Assembly: GCA_964500525.1 (NCBI GenBank)
Contig: CAZCOE010000025.1
Location: forward strand, 1 to 22,868
Direction: 5' to 3'
Source of the DNA: RGIG7378 sp964500525
GTDB taxonomy: Bacteria > Bacillota > Clostridia > RGIG7378
DNA: 22,868 nucleotides
The position numbers and the translations under genes are program-made. Position 1 is the stretch's first letter; each line of letters starts with the position of its first letter. Below the pieces are notes generated by a model. The model made no database searches. It was given only the letters and a program-made list of their open reading frames with translations, and was not told where the DNA came from. Below, one piece after another: positions 7,441 to 14,669 of this stretch.

Positions 7441-7469
7441 ATTATGCCCTATTCGTAACGAATAGGCAA
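7441..7469 (-). promoter_or_regulatory. Promoter of the AbrB-like/kinase operon with a palindromic operator in its spacer
   Basis: On the minus strand, TTGCCT (7469-7464) and CATAAT (7446-7441) are separated by 17 nt. The palindrome CCTATTCGTAACGAATAGG (7448-7466; 9-bp arms, one central base) fills almost the whole spacer, so a bound protein would block RNA polymerase. Transcription would begin near 7434, only about 11 nt before the ATG, with the ribosome site at the extreme 5' end. Confidence 0.6.
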
Positions 7470-7524
7470 GGAAAATAGCGTGAGCCAACAGGGCTTTTTT
7501 GCAAATTCTCACACTAAATGCAAC

Positions 7525-7553
7525 CCCAGATTCTGCTGCTGCATTACTCTGGG
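7525..7553. other. Small inverted repeat upstream of metG
   Basis: CCCAGA (7525-7530) faces TCTGGG (7548-7553) across 17 nt. It lies before the metG promoter and so outside its transcript. No T-box features were found. Function unknown, possibly chance. The rest of 7470-7596 shows nothing recognisable. Confidence 0.2.
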
Positions 7554-7596
7554 AATTTACTCAGGGCGATTTCGGAGTCTGGAAAACCCCTGATTC

Positions 7597-7625
7597 TTGC
7601 ACCCGTGGGCTACTTGTCATATAAT
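7597..7625 (+). promoter_or_regulatory. Sigma-A type promoter of the metG operon
   Basis: TTGCAC at 7597-7602 and a perfect TATAAT at 7620-7625 are separated by 17 nt. Transcription would start near 7632, leaving a leader of about 60 nt before the metG ATG. That leader is too short for a T-box. Confidence 0.72.
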
Positions 7626-7691
7626 TACATAATCTATGTGCAAACATAGCATAACCGGAAAGGAAGCGGCACATTTGTCGCAGCAGGGAAA

Positions 7692-9623
7692 ATGGCTAAG
7701 AATTACTACATTACAACAGCAATTGCATACACATCCGGCAAGCCTCATATAGGCAACTGCTACGAGGCAGTTTTGGCAGACAGTATTGCCAGATTCAAGA
7801 GGAGCCAGGGATACAACGTATTCTACCAGACCGGCACAGACGAGCATGGACAGAAGATTGAGGAGAAGGCAGCCGCAGCAGGCGTCACACCCCAGCAATA
7901 CGTGGACAACGTGGCAGGGATTATTCGTGGGCTGTGGGATATGCTCAACACCTCCTATGATAAATTCATCAGAACAACGGACAAGGACCATGAGAAGTGC
8001 GTCCAGGAGATTTTCCGCAGGCTCTATGACCAGGGAGATATTTACAAGGGTGCCTACGAGGGCATGTACTGTACTCCCTGTGAGTCATTCTGGACAGAGT
8101 CTCAGCTGGTAGACGGCAAGTGCCCCGACTGTGGACGGGAGTGCAAGCCGGCCAAGGAGGAGGCCTACTTCTTCCGTATGAGCAAGTACGCTCCCCGGCT
8201 TATTGAATATATCGAGGCCCATCCTGAGTTCATTCAGCCTGTGGCCCGGAAGAACGAGATGATGAACAACTTCCTTAAGCCCGGTCTCCAGGACCTGTGC
8301 GTTTCCAGGAGTTCCTTTAAGTGGGGCATCCCCGTTCCCTTTGATGAGAAGCACGTTATCTACGTATGGTTGGATGCACTTATCAACTATATTACCGGCA
8401 TCGGATACAACCCCTGCGGAGACAGCACAGAGCAGTTCAAGGAACTGTGGCCTGCGGATCTGCAGCTGATTGGCAAGGACATTATCCGCTTCCACACGAT
8501 TTATTGGCCCATATTCCTTATGGCATTGGGTCTGCCTCTGCCTAAGCAGGTGTTTGGACATCCCTGGCTGCTGCAAAATGGTGACAAAATGTCCAAGTCC
8601 CGGGGCAACCTGATCTATGCAGATGATCTGGTGAAGATTTTCGGTGTGGATGCTGTCAGGTACTTCGTGCTTCACGAGATGCCCTTTGAGAGCGATGGTT
8701 CTATTACGTGGGACCTGCTGGTGGAGAGGATCAACTCCGACCTGGCAAATACCATGGGCAATCTGGTGAACCGCACCATAGCCATGAGCAACAAATATTT
8801 TGGCGGACAGGTTATTGACGGCGGCGCTGCCGAGACAGTGGACGCAGACCTGAAGGCCGTTGCCACATCCTGCGCAGACAAGGTTACAGCCAAGATGGAG
8901 GAGCTCCGTGTTGCAGATGCCATTACGGAGATATTCAACCTGTTCAAGCGCTGCAACAAATATATCGACGAGACAGAGCCCTGGATTCTGGCCAAGGATC
9001 CTGCCAAGGCCGCCAGACTGCAGACAGTTCTGTATAACTTGGTTGAGAGCCTGACTATTGGCGCATCTCTTCTGGAGTCCTTCATGCCCGACACATCTGC
9101 CAAGATTCTGGGTATGCTGGGCAGTCCCAGGCGCTCTTTGGAGACCATGAGCACATTTGGCCTGTACCAGGGAGACAGGGTTACAGATAAACCGGAAATC
9201 CTGTTTGCCAGACTGGACCCGGAAGTGGTGAACCAGCAGGTAGACCAGCTGTTGTCAGCAGCGTCTGCACCTGCAGCACCGGCCAAGCCTGAGGCCAAGG
9301 AACTGATCGACTATGACGCATTTGCCAAGCTGGAGCTGAGAGTCGGACAGATTAAGGAGTGCAAGCCTGTGCCCAAGAGCAAAAAGCTGCTGTGCAGCCA
9401 GATCGATCTGGGCTATGAGACCAGGCAGATTGTCTCCGGCATTGCCCAATACTATACCCCAGAGGAACTGGTGGGCAAGAGAGTGGTGGTAGTAACCAAC
9501 CTTAAGCCTATCAAGCTCTGCGGCGTGGAGTCTGCAGGCATGGTGCTGTGCGCTTCCCAGGGAGACAAGCTGTGCATCGTAACTCCTGAGAAAGATATCC
9601 CGCTTGGAGCTGAGGTCAGCTAA
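7692..9623 (+). CDS. metG: Methionyl-tRNA synthetase
   Basis: Attaches methionine to tRNA-Met in the cytoplasm. Class I synthetase of 643 aa. The ATP signature is HIGN at residues 19-22 (HIGH variant), and the second signature is KMSKS at 299-303. Between them is a zinc-knuckle insert with CTPC and CPDCGREC (about residues 125-152), so both Cys pairs are present. The catalytic core is followed by an anticodon-binding helical domain and, from about residue 540, a C-terminal tRNA-binding (OB-fold) domain of the Trbp111/EMAP type (FAKLELRVGQI, IVSGIAQYY, KPIKLCGVESAGM). The ATG at 7692 has only a weak site (AGGGA), but the N-terminus aligns well. It heads an operon; tatD overlaps its stop codon by one base. 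Paralogue metG/metS naming varies. Confidence 0.97.
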   Translation: MAKNYYITTAIAYTSGKPHIGNCYEAVLADSIARFKRSQGYNVFYQTGTDEHGQKIEEKAAAAGVTPQQYVDNVAGIIRGLWDMLNTSYDKFIRTTDKDHEKCVQEIFRRLYDQGDIYKGAYEGMYCTPCESFWTESQLVDGKCPDCGRECKPAKEEAYFFRMSKYAPRLIEYIEAHPEFIQPVARKNEMMNNFLKPGLQDLCVSRSSFKWGIPVPFDEKHVIYVWLDALINYITGIGYNPCGDSTEQFKELWPADLQLIGKDIIRFHTIYWPIFLMALGLPLPKQVFGHPWLLQNGDKMSKSRGNLIYADDLVKIFGVDAVRYFVLHEMPFESDGSITWDLLVERINSDLANTMGNLVNRTIAMSNKYFGGQVIDGGAAETVDADLKAVATSCADKVTAKMEELRVADAITEIFNLFKRCNKYIDETEPWILAKDPAKAARLQTVLYNLVESLTIGASLLESFMPDTSAKILGMLGSPRRSLETMSTFGLYQGDRVTDKPEILFARLDPEVVNQQVDQLLSAASAPAAPAKPEAKELIDYDAFAKLELRVGQIKECKPVPKSKKLLCSQIDLGYETRQIVSGIAQYYTPEELVGKRVVVVTNLKPIKLCGVESAGMVLCASQGDKLCIVTPEKDIPLGAEVS

Positions 9624-10426
9624 TGATATTTGACACCCACGCCCACTACGACTGTGATGCATACGATTCAGACAGAGATGAACTGCTGGAAGAAATGCAT
9701 TCCACAGGCAATGTTGGCCTTATTCTCAACTGTGCAGACGGCATTGCTTCCTGCCATAGGACTCTGGAACTGTGTGGACGCTATGATTTTGTATATGGCG
9801 CCCTGGGCATTCATCCGGAGCGGCTGGAGGACTTTACCGCGGAGAATCTGGACGCCATTGCCAAGCTGGCGGCCCGGAATAACAGGGTCAAGGCCATTGG
9901 AGAGGTTGGGCTGGACTATGTCAATGGAGGAGACAGGGATCAACAGCACAGGCTGTTCGCCCGTCAGATAGGCATTGCCCGGGAGCTGGGATTGCCTCTG
10001 GTGATTCACGACAGAGAGGCTCATCTGGACACCATGACCATCCTCAATCGGGAGCGGGCATGGGAGGCAGGCGGTGTTATGCACTGTTACAGCGGCAGCA
10101 GGGAAATGCTTCCCCAGATTATGGACCTGGGTATGTATATTGGGGTAGGCGGAGTGCTTACGTTCAAGAACGCAGTCAGGGTTCGACAGGTGGTGGAGGC
10201 GGTACCCCGGGACAGACTGTTGGTGGAGACCGACGCCCCATATCTGACTGCTGTCCCCCATAGAGGGCATCGCAACAGATCCGACTACATATCATATGTT
10301 CTGGAACAAATTGCATGTATATGGAATATTTCTCCAGAATCCGCGGAAAATATTACATATGATAATGGGTGTAGGCTCCTGAAAATATGGGAGTCAATTA
10401 AAGAACAGAGAGATTCAGATGAATAA
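9623..10426 (+). CDS. tatD: TatD-family metal-dependent deoxyribonuclease
   Basis: TIM-barrel metallohydrolase of the TatD/YabD/YcfH family, 267 aa, typical length. The metal-binding residues are visible: His6 and His8 in FDTHAHYD, Glu in IGEVGLDY (about 92-99), His in LVIHDREAH, His in MHCYSGS, and Asp in VETDAPYL. Characterised relatives are 3'-5' DNA exonucleases or D-aminoacyl-tRNA deacylase-like enzymes, so the exact substrate remains open. The ATG overlaps the metG stop (TAATG), giving coupling. The metG-tatD-yabE order is the same as in Bacillus subtilis (metS-yabD-yabE). Confidence 0.95.
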   Translation: MIFDTHAHYDCDAYDSDRDELLEEMHSTGNVGLILNCADGIASCHRTLELCGRYDFVYGALGIHPERLEDFTAENLDAIAKLAARNNRVKAIGEVGLDYVNGGDRDQQHRLFARQIGIARELGLPLVIHDREAHLDTMTILNRERAWEAGGVMHCYSGSREMLPQIMDLGMYIGVGGVLTFKNAVRVRQVVEAVPRDRLLVETDAPYLTAVPHRGHRNRSDYISYVLEQIACIWNISPESAENITYDNGCRLLKIWESIKEQRDSDE

Positions 10427-11501
10427 AATTATAAGTTACATTAAGTCACATGAGATATTGACGGCCTGCATAGCTGTGGTTTTGGCCATGGCTCTGGGCC
10501 TTTGCATTTCATCAGTGGTGAACAATACAATCCTGGATACCGAAGATGGACGAACAGAGATTGTCACCGAGGTGGTAGAGGAGACCGAGGAAGTCAGGAG
10601 ATATATGGATTCCCGGGAGCTTATTGCCCGTCCGGAGATGTATATTGCTGAGGAAGAGAAGCCCAAGGAGGAGGAATCCAAGGCAAAGCTGATCACATAC
10701 ATTGCAGACGGCATTACTGCTAAGGTCTACAGTATGGAAGATACGGTGGGAGAGCTTTTTGGCCTGGCAGGTATAGGCATAGACCCTGCAGATCGTCTGG
10801 AGAAGATGGCATATTCCTGGAGTGATGCTCCTGAGGGAGTGCTGACGGCGGAGAGCCCTCTGGAGGACGGCATGGTAATCAACGTGGTGAGAATAGACAG
10901 CGAGTATATACAGAAAGAGGTTACTGTAGCCTATAAGACCACATACAGAGACAACGACAACATGGACAAGGGCACTACCAAGGTGGTGCAGCAGGGTGCC
11001 AACGGCAAGACCATCGAGACCTACAAGGTGGTCCGGGAAAACGGAGAGGTGGTCTCTACGGAGAAGGTTTCCTCCCAGGTGGTCAGCTATCCCACCAATG
11101 CAATAGTGGATGTGGGAACAGTGCCTGTATTCTACGCATCCGACGGAACCAAGGTTCGCTATTCCAAGAAGATATATGTTAAGTTGACCTGCTATACGGC
11201 CAGCTACAAGGATACCGGGAAACATCCGGGCCATCCTGAGTTCGGAATCACATATTCCGGATACAAAGCCAGGGTAGGCATTGTGGCCTGTGACCCCAAG
11301 TATATCCCACTGAACACCAACCTGTACGTTACTATTAATGGCCAGAAGGACTATGGATTCTGCTGGACCGGGGATACCGGAGGTGGAGTCAACGGAAACC
11401 ATCTGGACCTGTATGTAAATACTCAGGCCGAGTCCGACGGATTTGGCGTCAAATACGGATATGCCTATGTGCTGTACAAGCAGACAGGATATCCATTCTA
11501 G
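10419..11501 (+). CDS. yabE: Cell-wall protein with G5 and 3D domains (YabE/resuscitation-promoting-factor type)
   Basis: A secreted or membrane-anchored peptidoglycan-active protein of 360 aa. Order of parts: an uncleaved-looking signal anchor at residues about 13-36; an acidic linker (ETEEVRRYMDSRELI, EEEKPKEEESKAK); one DUF348-like module (about 90-155); a G5 domain (about 160-235), which binds wall sugars; and a C-terminal 3D domain (about 260-358) with the conserved Asp-rich DTGGGVNG and HLDLYV. 3D domains resemble MltA lytic transglycosylases. Bacillus YabE has more DUF348 repeats, so this is a short version. It overlaps tatD by 8 bp. The usual rnmV gene does not follow. Confidence 0.9.
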   Translation: MNKIISYIKSHEILTACIAVVLAMALGLCISSVVNNTILDTEDGRTEIVTEVVEETEEVRRYMDSRELIARPEMYIAEEEKPKEEESKAKLITYIADGITAKVYSMEDTVGELFGLAGIGIDPADRLEKMAYSWSDAPEGVLTAESPLEDGMVINVVRIDSEYIQKEVTVAYKTTYRDNDNMDKGTTKVVQQGANGKTIETYKVVRENGEVVSTEKVSSQVVSYPTNAIVDVGTVPVFYASDGTKVRYSKKIYVKLTCYTASYKDTGKHPGHPEFGITYSGYKARVGIVACDPKYIPLNTNLYVTINGQKDYGFCWTGDTGGGVNGNHLDLYVNTQAESDGFGVKYGYAYVLYKQTGYPF

Positions 11502-11510
11502 GGTGACATT

Positions 11511-12344
11511 ATGATGAACAGGGACCTGTGCTGCCGACTGCTCCGTTCAGGGGGCATCCATCCCGATAAAAATCTGGGACAGAATTTTCTATGCAGTCAG
11601 CAGGCTATAGATGACATTGTGGATGCGGTGGCAGCAGGCCCTGAGGATACAGTGGTGGAGATTGGCTGCGGCATAGGCGGGCTGACGGCAGAGCTGTGTC
11701 CCCGGGCAGGACAACTGATCGGAATAGAGCTGGACAAGAGAGTATTGCCGGTATTGGAATCCCGGCTTGAGCAGTACCCCAACCACCGGATACTCAATCA
11801 GGACGTGCTGGACACGGATTTCAGCACCTTTGGACAGGGCATCAAGGTGGTGGGCAACCTGCCCTATTACATAACCACAGAAATAATGAAGAGGCTGTTC
11901 ACATACCATAGCTGCATCAAGGACATTACAGTTATGATGCAGACAGAGGTTGCAGCCAAGGTAACCGCCCGCCCGGGTCAGTCCGGATATGGCCTGATGT
12001 CCATTATGGCTGCATTTTATGGGGAGACCCAGGTGGTGACAGATGTGGATGGCGGCAATTTCTTCCCTCCGGCACCTGTCAGGTCTACGGTGCTGCACAT
12101 CCGCATGCTGGACAAGCCTGCCGCAGTAACCTCAGATGAGGGAAATATGTTCAGATTTATCAAGGACGCCCTGCTTCTGAGGCGCAAGACATTGATGAAT
12201 TCTCTGGCTGCTGCAGGATACTTTGGCGGAGACAAGGCCCAGATAGAGGCAGCCATAGTCAGGGCAGGCGCAGACCCATCTGCACGGGCCGAAAAGCTGT
12301 CTCTGCAGCAATTGGCAGATCTGGCGGAACAATTCCGCAAATAA
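11511..12344 (+). CDS. rsmA: 16S rRNA dimethyladenosine transferase (A1518/A1519, RsmA/KsgA)
   Basis: Methylates two adjacent adenines in the 3' hairpin of 16S rRNA late in 30S assembly, using S-adenosylmethionine. 277 aa, normal length. Motifs: KNLGQNFL at 20-27, SAM-binding EIGCGIGGLT at 50-59, acidic IELDK at 72-76, and the catalytic NLPYYI at 116-121. The C-terminal helical domain is complete (LLLRRKTLMNSL). Loss of this gene normally gives kasugamycin resistance. AGGGTG upstream supports the ATG at 11511; ATG at 11514 is an equal alternative. It starts 9 bp after yabE. Confidence 0.96.
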   Translation: MMNRDLCCRLLRSGGIHPDKNLGQNFLCSQQAIDDIVDAVAAGPEDTVVEIGCGIGGLTAELCPRAGQLIGIELDKRVLPVLESRLEQYPNHRILNQDVLDTDFSTFGQGIKVVGNLPYYITTEIMKRLFTYHSCIKDITVMMQTEVAAKVTARPGQSGYGLMSIMAAFYGETQVVTDVDGGNFFPPAPVRSTVLHIRMLDKPAAVTSDEGNMFRFIKDALLLRRKTLMNSLAAAGYFGGDKAQIEAAIVRAGADPSARAEKLSLQQLADLAEQFRK

Positions 12345-12418
12345 TAATCAAAACTGAATAGACAGAGGATTTGTTGGAAATACTTCCTTTACATGATAGT
12401 TGAGGGAGGTAATTCCAC

Positions 12419-13102
12419 ATGAGTAAAAAAAACGGGACGGTAGGATCCGTCAGGACTGCAATTTGTTTTGTGATGCTGGCGTTGACATTTCTTTTCTTGG
12501 GGGCTCTGACGTTCGAAGCCGGCAGTGCAGTGAAGCAGGTCCGGGAGGTGTCGTCGGCGGTATTTCGACTGCACATAGTTGCCAACAGCGATTCGCAGGA
12601 GGATCAGGATCTGAAACTCCGGGTACGTGATGCCATAGGAGATGAAATGAAGCTCATGCTGGAGGAGAAAAACGCCCTGACCAGAGAGCAGGCCATAGAG
12701 ACCGTAGAGGCCAACATGGACAGGCTGGTGTCAGTGGGACAGCAGGTGGTTACGGATGCCGGATATGACTACCCGGTGGATGCCCTGGTGTGCCGCAGGC
12801 CCTTTCCCACCAAGGAGTATGAGGATATTACTCTGCCTGCCTGGGACTACGACTGCCTGTATGTAACCATAGGCGAAGCTGAGGGCAGAAACTGGTGGTG
12901 CGTGCTGTTTCCTCGCCTGTGCTTCACAGATGGAGTAATGGGAACCGTGGATCAGGATGGCAGGGAATACCTGTCGGAGAACCTGTCTACAGGGGCCTAT
13001 GACATGATAACCGTAAATGCAGAAGAAAAACCTGCCCGGGTAGAGGTCAGGTTCAAGATAGTTGAAATAATACAGGATATAAAGGAAGCTTTCAGAAATT
13101 AG
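12419..13102 (+). CDS. spoIIR: Stage II sporulation protein R
   Basis: SpoIIR is the forespore signal that activates the SpoIIGA protease, which matures sigma-E in the mother cell. 227 aa with an N-terminal membrane segment (residues about 13-33, ICFVMLALTFLFLGALTF). Family motifs are clear: FRLHIVANSDSQEDQDLKL (about 49-67), RPFPTKEYEDITLPAG-like block (about 126-140) and NWWCVLFPRLCFTDG (about 158-172). GGGAGG lies about 9 nt before the ATG. The 74-bp gap after rsmA may hold a forespore promoter, but I saw no convincing sigma-F or sigma-G boxes. The TAG stop overlaps the opposing engB stop. Confidence 0.95.
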   Translation: MSKKNGTVGSVRTAICFVMLALTFLFLGALTFEAGSAVKQVREVSSAVFRLHIVANSDSQEDQDLKLRVRDAIGDEMKLMLEEKNALTREQAIETVEANMDRLVSVGQQVVTDAGYDYPVDALVCRRPFPTKEYEDITLPAWDYDCLYVTIGEAEGRNWWCVLFPRLCFTDGVMGTVDQDGREYLSENLSTGAYDMITVNAEEKPARVEVRFKIVEIIQDIKEAFRN

Positions 13103-13710
13103 TCCTGCAGTGTCTCGTCGGTGCGGTAGGCTACAAAGTTCTCTATGAGATCCATGAGCTCCTGACACCCTGTACCCTTAAGAGCTGAGAAGGGGAGAAT
13201 TCCCTCGGCACTCTCCAGACCCAGGGTTTCCCTGATGACCTTGATGCTCTCGGACTGCTGGCGGGCAGACAATTTGTCCGCCTTATTGGCCAGAATGACA
13301 AAGGGCATCCCCTTGGCAATCATCCAATTGACCATGGCGCAGTCATCTGTAGTAGGCTTGTGCCGAATGTCTACAATCTGTACACATATTCCTTTGTCCT
13401 TGGCAAATTCCAGATAAGTATCGATAACATTGGCCCAGCGCTGGCGCTCCTGCTTGGAGACGCTGGCATAGCCATATCCGGGCAGGTCTACAAAATAGGC
13501 GCTGCCGTCCACGTCAAAGAAGTTGATATGCTGTGTTTTGCCCGGAGTGGCTCCCACTCTGGCAAAGTTTTTGCGCCCCAGAAGTCGGTTAATCACAGAG
13601 GATTTGCCCACATTGGACCTGCCGGAGAACACAATATGAGGCCGGTCATCCCCGGGAAAGTCTGCAAGTTTTACGGCAGATAATAAGAATTTGACCTTGT
13701 TTACGTTCAT
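13099..13710 (-). CDS. engB: Ribosome-biogenesis GTPase EngB/YsxC
   Basis: Essential GTPase in assembly of the 50S ribosomal subunit. 203 aa, typical length. GTPase motifs in order: G1 GRSNVGKSS at 30-38, G2 Thr in GATPGKTQ, G3 DLPGYG, G4 NKAD and G5 SAL. TGGAGG stands 4 nt before the ATG at 13710. It converges on spoIIR with a 4-bp overlap: TAA of engB (13101-13099) shares bases with the TAG of spoIIR (13100-13102), so there is no room for a terminator between them. In many Firmicutes engB follows lon or clpX; here it stands alone. Confidence 0.97.
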   Translation of the reverse strand: MNVNKVKFLLSAVKLADFPGDDRPHIVFSGRSNVGKSSVINRLLGRKNFARVGATPGKTQHINFFDVDGSAYFVDLPGYGYASVSKQERQRWANVIDTYLEFAKDKGICVQIVDIRHKPTTDDCAMVNWMIAKGMPFVILANKADKLSARQQSESIKVIRETLGLESAEGILPFSALKGTGCQELMDLIENFVAYRTDETLQD

Positions 13711-13794
13711 ATGTCCTCCAGAGAAAATGTGTTGGGCTGTGGGTGCTTGAAAAGTTTATCACAAAGCTGGAATAGGGGCAAATACCAGTTTTTA

Positions 13795-13833
13795 TTGTGC
13801 ATAGTGCACAAATTGGAACATCAAATTTGTGCA
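13795..13833. promoter_or_regulatory. Nested palindrome (three TTGTGCA half-sites), candidate operator
   Basis: TTGTGCA (13795-13801), TGCACAA (13805-13811) and TTGTGCA (13827-13833) form a short palindrome with a 3-nt centre and a longer one with perfect 10-bp arms (13805-13814 and 13824-13833, 9-nt loop). It ends 19 bp before the -35 box of the next gene's promoter and lies about 85 bp upstream of engB, so it could serve either gene as a regulator site. No regulator is known. Confidence 0.5.
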
Positions 13834-13852
13834 ACTTCATCAAAGATGGGCC

Positions 13853-13881
13853 TTGAAAGTGGGGTAGTCGGGCTTTATAAT
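13853..13881 (+). promoter_or_regulatory. Sigma-A type promoter of the 86-aa gene
   Basis: TTGAAA at 13853-13858 and TATAAT at 13876-13881 with 17-nt spacing. The transcript would start near 13888, leaving an 85-nt leader before the ATG at 13973. The leader shows no recognised riboswitch. Confidence 0.75.
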
Positions 13882-13972
13882 ACTGCACGAAATGAATGCT
13901 TTAGTGCAGTAAAGGCTGAGGCCATCACAGCACAGGGTGGGAGTTTCAAATACTATTAAGGAGGTGCACGCT

Positions 13973-14233
13973 ATGATAATTTCACAAGGTGCATATGATT
14001 TCATTAATGAAGTCTACCAGCGAACAGAGCGTAATGAGCCTCTCAGTGGTACGATTGTTAGAATGTATATTAACGGTTCCACTTATGACAGGCTTAAGAT
14101 CAAGGGCTTTCTGAATGAATTGGCAGAAGCCGGAGTTATTGAATACGTATCACAGTTCGGATCCGCACCGGTAGCAAACGGGTTCAGATTCGAGAACATG
14201 GACCAGATCAGAAATTACGTTCACGCAGCATGA
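13973..14233 (+). CDS. Small protein of unknown function (86 aa)
   Basis: I do not recognise this protein. It is soluble, mixed alpha/beta, and could adopt a small winged-helix-like fold (FLNELAEAGVIEYVSQFGSAP, then FRFENMDQIRNYV), but that is a guess. The start at 13973 follows AAGGAGGTG with good spacing; the frame extends to an ATG at 13937, which lacks a site. It has a full expression set: consensus promoter, strong ribosome site and a downstream hairpin. A palindrome lies upstream of the promoter. The tidy single-gene unit suggests a well-expressed conserved clostridial protein, perhaps a regulator. Confidence 0.8.
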   Translation: MIISQGAYDFINEVYQRTERNEPLSGTIVRMYINGSTYDRLKIKGFLNELAEAGVIEYVSQFGSAPVANGFRFENMDQIRNYVHAA

Positions 14234-14253
14234 TGTAATATCATCAACAGACA

Positions 14254-14284
14254 AAGCGACCTGCAATTTAGCAGGTCGCTTTAT
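14254..14284. terminator. Hairpin terminator after the 86-aa gene
   Basis: A perfect stem of at least 11 bp (AAGCGACCTGC with GCAGGTCGCTT, loop AATTTA) is followed by a T-rich stretch on both strands. It probably once ended both the 86-aa gene and the opposing ABC operon. Its right arm is the first part of the 75-bp direct repeat found again at 15110. Confidence 0.78.
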
Positions 14285-14345
14285 TATAGGTGACAAAATG
14301 ATTAGCCCAGGAGTGCTCTGTCGTTGGAGAACTCGGTGCCGCTGG
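14272..14345. repeat. Direct repeat, left copy (matches 15110-15184)
   Basis: About 74 bp nearly identical to 15110-15184 (one indel and two substitutions, all in the first 30 bp). It contains the right arm of the hairpin, an intergenic bit and 13 codons plus stop (SGTEFSNDRALLG). The same codons end both the toxin gene here and the ABC ATPase gene at the right copy. Confidence 0.92.
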
Positions 14346-14667
14346 ACGACATATCCAACAAAGCCGCAATCTGATCTCTCCGCCCGTAAATCACCGCAAC
14401 AACCCATACGGCTTTCTTTTCCTCTTTAATCTGATAATAAACTAGAAAGTTCTTAACGGGCATTCTGCGGACTCCTTTTGTGTGCCACGGTTCTTCCTCC
14501 GTAAGAGGGTATCTTGACGGCATAGAACCCAGCTTTCCAATTTCACATTGCAGAGTATTCAACCATTTTCGTGCGATTCCCGGCTCCAGCAGTATTTTGG
14601 AGATATATTGCAACGATTCTTCAATTTGACCAATTGCCTGTGCGGTCAGCATCACCTCATACTCCAT
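14302..14667 (-). CDS. RelE/ParE-family toxin with a C-terminus borrowed from the ABC ATPase gene
   Basis: Second gene of a type II toxin-antitoxin pair, 121 aa. The core (about residues 1-108) has the RelE/ParE pattern: YEVMLTAQAIGQIEESLQYI at the start, a central GVRRMPVKNFLVYYQI, and WVVAVIYGRRDQIAALL at the end. RelE members cleave mRNA on ribosomes and ParE members poison gyrase; the sequence does not separate them, though this class with a RelB/DinJ partner is usually an mRNA endonuclease. The last 13 residues (SGTEFSNDRALLG) are encoded in the direct repeat and are identical to the end of the ABC ATPase, so they are an acquired tail. The ATG at 14667 has GAGGGG 8 nt upstream; a TTG at 14673 is an alternative. 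It lies 2 bp after the antitoxin stop. Confidence 0.85.
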   Translation of the reverse strand: MEYEVMLTAQAIGQIEESLQYISKILLEPGIARKWLNTLQCEIGKLGSMPSRYPLTEEEPWHTKGVRRMPVKNFLVYYQIKEEKKAVWVVAVIYGRRDQIAALLDMSSSGTEFSNDRALLG

Positions 14668-14669
14668 GC

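Noticed and set aside
7484..7498. AGCC/GGCT hairpin followed by six T
   Set aside because: The stem is only 4 bp and lies upstream of the metG promoter with no gene reading into it on that strand.
7470..7691. Possible T-box leader for metG
   Set aside because: The predicted transcript has only about 60 nt before the ATG, and the T-box sequence and specifier hairpin are not present.
8085..9298. Two long antisense frames inside metG
   Set aside because: MetG is certain on the plus strand, and the reverse frames show no family features or start signals.
10512..11402. Long antisense frame (296 aa) across the G5/3D gene
   Set aside because: It lies opposite a well-supported gene with clear domains, its composition (His/Leu/Val-rich without motifs) is that of a reverse frame, and no ribosome site precedes it.
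13711..13959. 82-aa plus-strand frame in front of the 86-aa gene
   Set aside because: It runs through the palindrome, the consensus promoter and up to the ribosome site of the next gene, and has no ribosome site of its own.
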